In this document: piece by piece, positions 5,343 to 6,448 of the stretch | Layout of the letters: every line of letters starts with the position of its first letter | Numbering within the stretch: position 1 is the first letter of the stretch | NCBI GenBank assembly: GCA_900553155.1 | Contig: USCM01000120.1 | Coordinates: 1-6,448 of the forward strand | Source of the DNA: an uncultured Prevotella sp. | GTDB taxonomy: Bacteria; Bacteroidota; Bacteroidia; Bacteroidales; Bacteroidaceae | Direction of reading: 5' to 3' | Length of the DNA: 6,448 nucleotides | Notes under the pieces: model-generated | What the model saw: the letters and a program-made list of their open reading frames with translations, nothing else | Told to the model about the DNA's origin: nothing | The model's database searches: none | Translations under genes and position numbers: made by a program

Positions 5343-5377
5343 ACTCGCTTTATCTGCAACCATCTGCAACCAAACGT

Positions 5378-5469
5378 TGCTTGTGCGGCGAACGGGAGTT
5401 CGCCGTTCCATAAGGCTGCTTGCGTTCACCCATTATATGGAACGGCGAACTCCCGTTCGCCGACCAAGC
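5378..5469. repeat. REP-like family 2, inverted pair
   Basis: The first copy (5378-5414) has a perfect 8-bp stem CGGCGAAC/GTTCGCCG (5386-5393 with 5398-5405) and loop GGGA. The second copy is inverted, with stem 5443-5450 and 5455-5462 and loop TCCC; 27 bp of it (5436-5462) match the reverse complement of copy 1 exactly. Together they can fold into one large hairpin, like a BIME. No transposase gene is adjacent. Confidence 0.88.
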
Positions 5470-5515
5470 GAGGTCAGTGAGGCTGGTGTTATAATGTTTT
5501 AGGTTGTGAGAGCGC

Positions 5516-5552
5516 TGCTTGTGCGGCGAACGGGAGTTCGCCGTTCCATAAG
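5516..5552. repeat. REP-like family 2, third copy
   Basis: This is identical over 37 bp to 5378-5414 and in the same orientation, with stem 5524-5531 and 5536-5543 and loop GGGA. The exact identity suggests recent duplication or gene conversion. Confidence 0.9.
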
Positions 5553-5558
5553 AGTGAC

Positions 5559-5634
5559 TTAATTGGTTGGTCATTAAGGCTTAATTGGTTGGTCATTAAG
5601 GCTTGATTGGTAGGTCAGTAAGGCTTAATTGGTG
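5559..5634. repeat. 22-bp tandem repeat, about 3.4 copies
   Basis: Units are 5559-5580, 5581-5602 (identical), 5603-5624 (three differences) and a partial copy at 5625-5634. Each perfect unit has TTAAT near its start and ATTAA near its end, giving a small dyad. A related 14-bp stretch (13 of 14 matching unit 3 and its junction) lies at 5471-5484, between two family 2 hairpins. Twenty-two bp is close to two helical turns, so a protein could bind all units on one DNA face. The purpose is unknown. Confidence 0.9.
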
Positions 5635-5740
5635 CCCCATTCTCACTCTATTACAATCCTTGCCAATAGTTGTTACTTTGTTGTTGACAAAACGAAGAAA
5701 ACCTGAGAAGTGTCTATCCACGGACAATCTCTCCTAACCA

Positions 5741-5782
5741 AAATTAGTTACAAATATTTGCAAATTAGTTACAAATATTTGC
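5741..5782. repeat. 21-bp perfect tandem repeat at the LRR gene promoter
   Basis: Two identical units (5741-5761, 5762-5782) each hold the 10-bp palindrome CAAATATTTG. The TTTG of the second unit (5778-5781) doubles as the -33 promoter element. This placement suggests a regulator binding site or a slippage-prone promoter element. Confidence 0.92.
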
Positions 5783-5809
5783 AATTGTGCCAATAAATTT
5801 GTATTTTTG
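5778..5809 (+). promoter_or_regulatory. Promoter of the LRR protein gene
   Basis: TTTG (5778-5781), a 20-nt spacer and TATTTTTG (5802-5809) match the Bacteroidetes consensus exactly. Transcription would start near 5816, giving a leader of about 150 nt. In the leader TGCGGT (5870-5875) can pair with ACCGCA (5899-5904). No known riboswitch is recognised there. The start codon is preceded by an AT-rich stretch rather than a Shine-Dalgarno sequence. Confidence 0.78.
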
Positions 5810-5966
5810 TCGCGTTTAACGGAATTAGCGTGACTCCTATCGCGACACCGAAGCCAGCAAGTTCCCATCTGCGGTCCCTACACTATTGATTATCGTGCAC
5901 CGCAAGATATACAAACAAAGAGATAGACAGAACAAGGTGCCGCAAAACAAGTAAACTTTCATTATT

Positions 5967-6448
5967 ATGAAAAAGTATCTATTACTTTTATTCGTCGTGA
6001 CGCTTTTCGCAGCGACAGCATTCGCTGAGGACAAAGGCGTCATAACAATGAAAACGTCGAAAGAAGCAGGCACAAGCGTGACCCTCGAAGCCTACACATC
6101 ATCGATCGACGAGGCATTCACCGTGGACTGGGGCGACGGAGTGGAGAAGACCTACAACATCAACCCCAAAGACTACGGCTACAAGAGACGCATCAATGCC
6201 AAAATCAATGGCTCCACCATCACCATCAAGGGAAAGCTGGTGTATCTGGAACTGAGAAAGGCTGGCATCACTTCTGTCGAATTCAAGGGACAGAGCGCAC
6301 TTGCGACAATCGACCTTGAGGGGAACGAAATCGCCACGCTCACACAGGACGGCATGCCGTTATTGACCGAACTCAACCTGAAAGACAACAAACTGACGGC
6401 ATTCAACGGCTCGGGACTGACCGCACTCACGAAGCTCAACATGAAGAA
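5967..6448 (+). CDS. Secreted leucine-rich-repeat protein, 5' part only
   Basis: The first 160 codons of a gene cut by the window end. Residues 1-20 form a signal peptide: M-K-K-Y, a leucine/valine-rich core and A-F-A before E21, a good signal peptidase I site with no lipobox cysteine. Residues about 25-90 form a beta-rich domain with V-D-W-G-D-G (53-58), a motif seen in PKD-like extracellular domains. From 91 onward, leucine-rich repeats of about 20-21 residues follow: L-V-Y-L-E-L (91-96), A-L-A-T-I-D-L-E-G-N (111-120), L-L-T-E-L-N-L-K-D-N (132-141), A-L-T-K-L-N-M (153-159). It is likely exported to the periplasm or cell surface for binding. Surface anchoring (for example a type IX sorting domain) would be encoded beyond the window. 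The ATG at 5967 is chosen because the signal peptide begins there. It has its own promoter. Confidence 0.85.
   Translation, partial: MKKYLLLLFVVTLFAATAFAEDKGVITMKTSKEAGTSVTLEAYTSSIDEAFTVDWGDGVEKTYNINPKDYGYKRRINAKINGSTITIKGKLVYLELRKAGITSVEFKGQSALATIDLEGNEIATLTQDGMPLLTELNLKDNKLTAFNGSGLTALTKLNMK

Larger units (their letters stand above)
5225..5966. other. 742-bp non-coding, repeat-rich intergenic region
   Basis: No credible gene is seen on either strand. The region holds, in order, a nested palindrome, a second REP-like family, a 22-bp tandem repeat, a 21-bp tandem repeat with promoter, and a leader for the LRR gene. Nothing recognisable was found in 5225-5268 or 5635-5740. The only longer open frame (minus, about 5350-5574) is read through the hairpins and repeats the same peptide twice, so it is taken as spurious. 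Confidence 0.75.

Noticed and set aside
5350..5574. Minus-strand 74-codon open frame
   Set aside because: It consists of family 2 hairpins read as protein (the same peptide, Y-G-T-A-N-S-R-S-P-H-K-Q-R, appears twice).
5559..5634. 22-bp repeats as a CRISPR array
   Set aside because: The units are adjacent, with no unique spacers, and no cas genes are present.
5823..5966. Open frame in the LRR gene leader (about 38 codons to TAA at 5952)
   Set aside because: It has no start codon in a suitable place, is preceded directly by TAG, and resembles nothing; treated as untranslated leader.

Overview
The window looks like chromosomal DNA of a Bacteroidales bacterium, most plausibly a Prevotella-type gut or oral species. 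Four promoters fit or nearly fit the Bacteroidetes consensus (TTTG, 19-21 nt, TAnnTTTG), most starts lack a Shine-Dalgarno sequence, and the gene set (Hsp20, Ptb/Buk, a THUMP-like methyltransferase, a secreted leucine-rich-repeat protein) fits that group. The genus is an inference; no rRNA or other marker gene is present.

Layout. (1) 1-604: an hsp20 small heat shock gene with a good ribosome binding site and a strong intrinsic terminator. (2) 607-752: a consensus promoter followed by only the C-terminal end of a nitroreductase, a gene remnant. (3) 751-1663: a REP/RAYT island. A Y1 (HUH) REP-associated transposase gene sits between two near-identical arrays, nine REP-like hairpins in all, whose stems vary in a compensated way. 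(4) 1663-3786 (minus strand): a ptb-buk operon with its own promoter. It converts an acyl-CoA (butyryl- or branched-chain acyl-CoA) to the free acid and makes ATP. (5) 3803-5224 (plus strand): a divergent SAM-dependent methyltransferase with a THUMP-like C-terminal domain; an in-frame block of 7-bp repeats lies in the linker between its domains. (6) 5225-5966: 742 bp without a credible gene, holding a nested palindrome, a second REP-like hairpin family, a 22-bp tandem repeat, and a 21-bp tandem repeat that runs into a consensus promoter. (7) 5967-6448: the start of a secreted LRR protein, cut by the window end.

How it fits together. Ptb and Buk are consecutive steps of one ATP-yielding pathway. 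The REP/RAYT island fills the convergent space between the nitroreductase remnant and buk, with array edges touching both stop codons. The RAYT gene has no visible promoter and probably depends on read-through from ptb-buk or on an unseen signal. The most interesting theme is repeats that interact with genes: REP sequence forms the last codons of the RAYT gene; a heptanucleotide tract in the methyltransferase would abolish its C-terminal domain if one unit were gained or lost; related heptamers fill the ptb-buk spacer; and a 21-bp repeat supplies the -33 element of the LRR gene promoter. I see no CRISPR array, rRNA, tRNA or obvious defence system.
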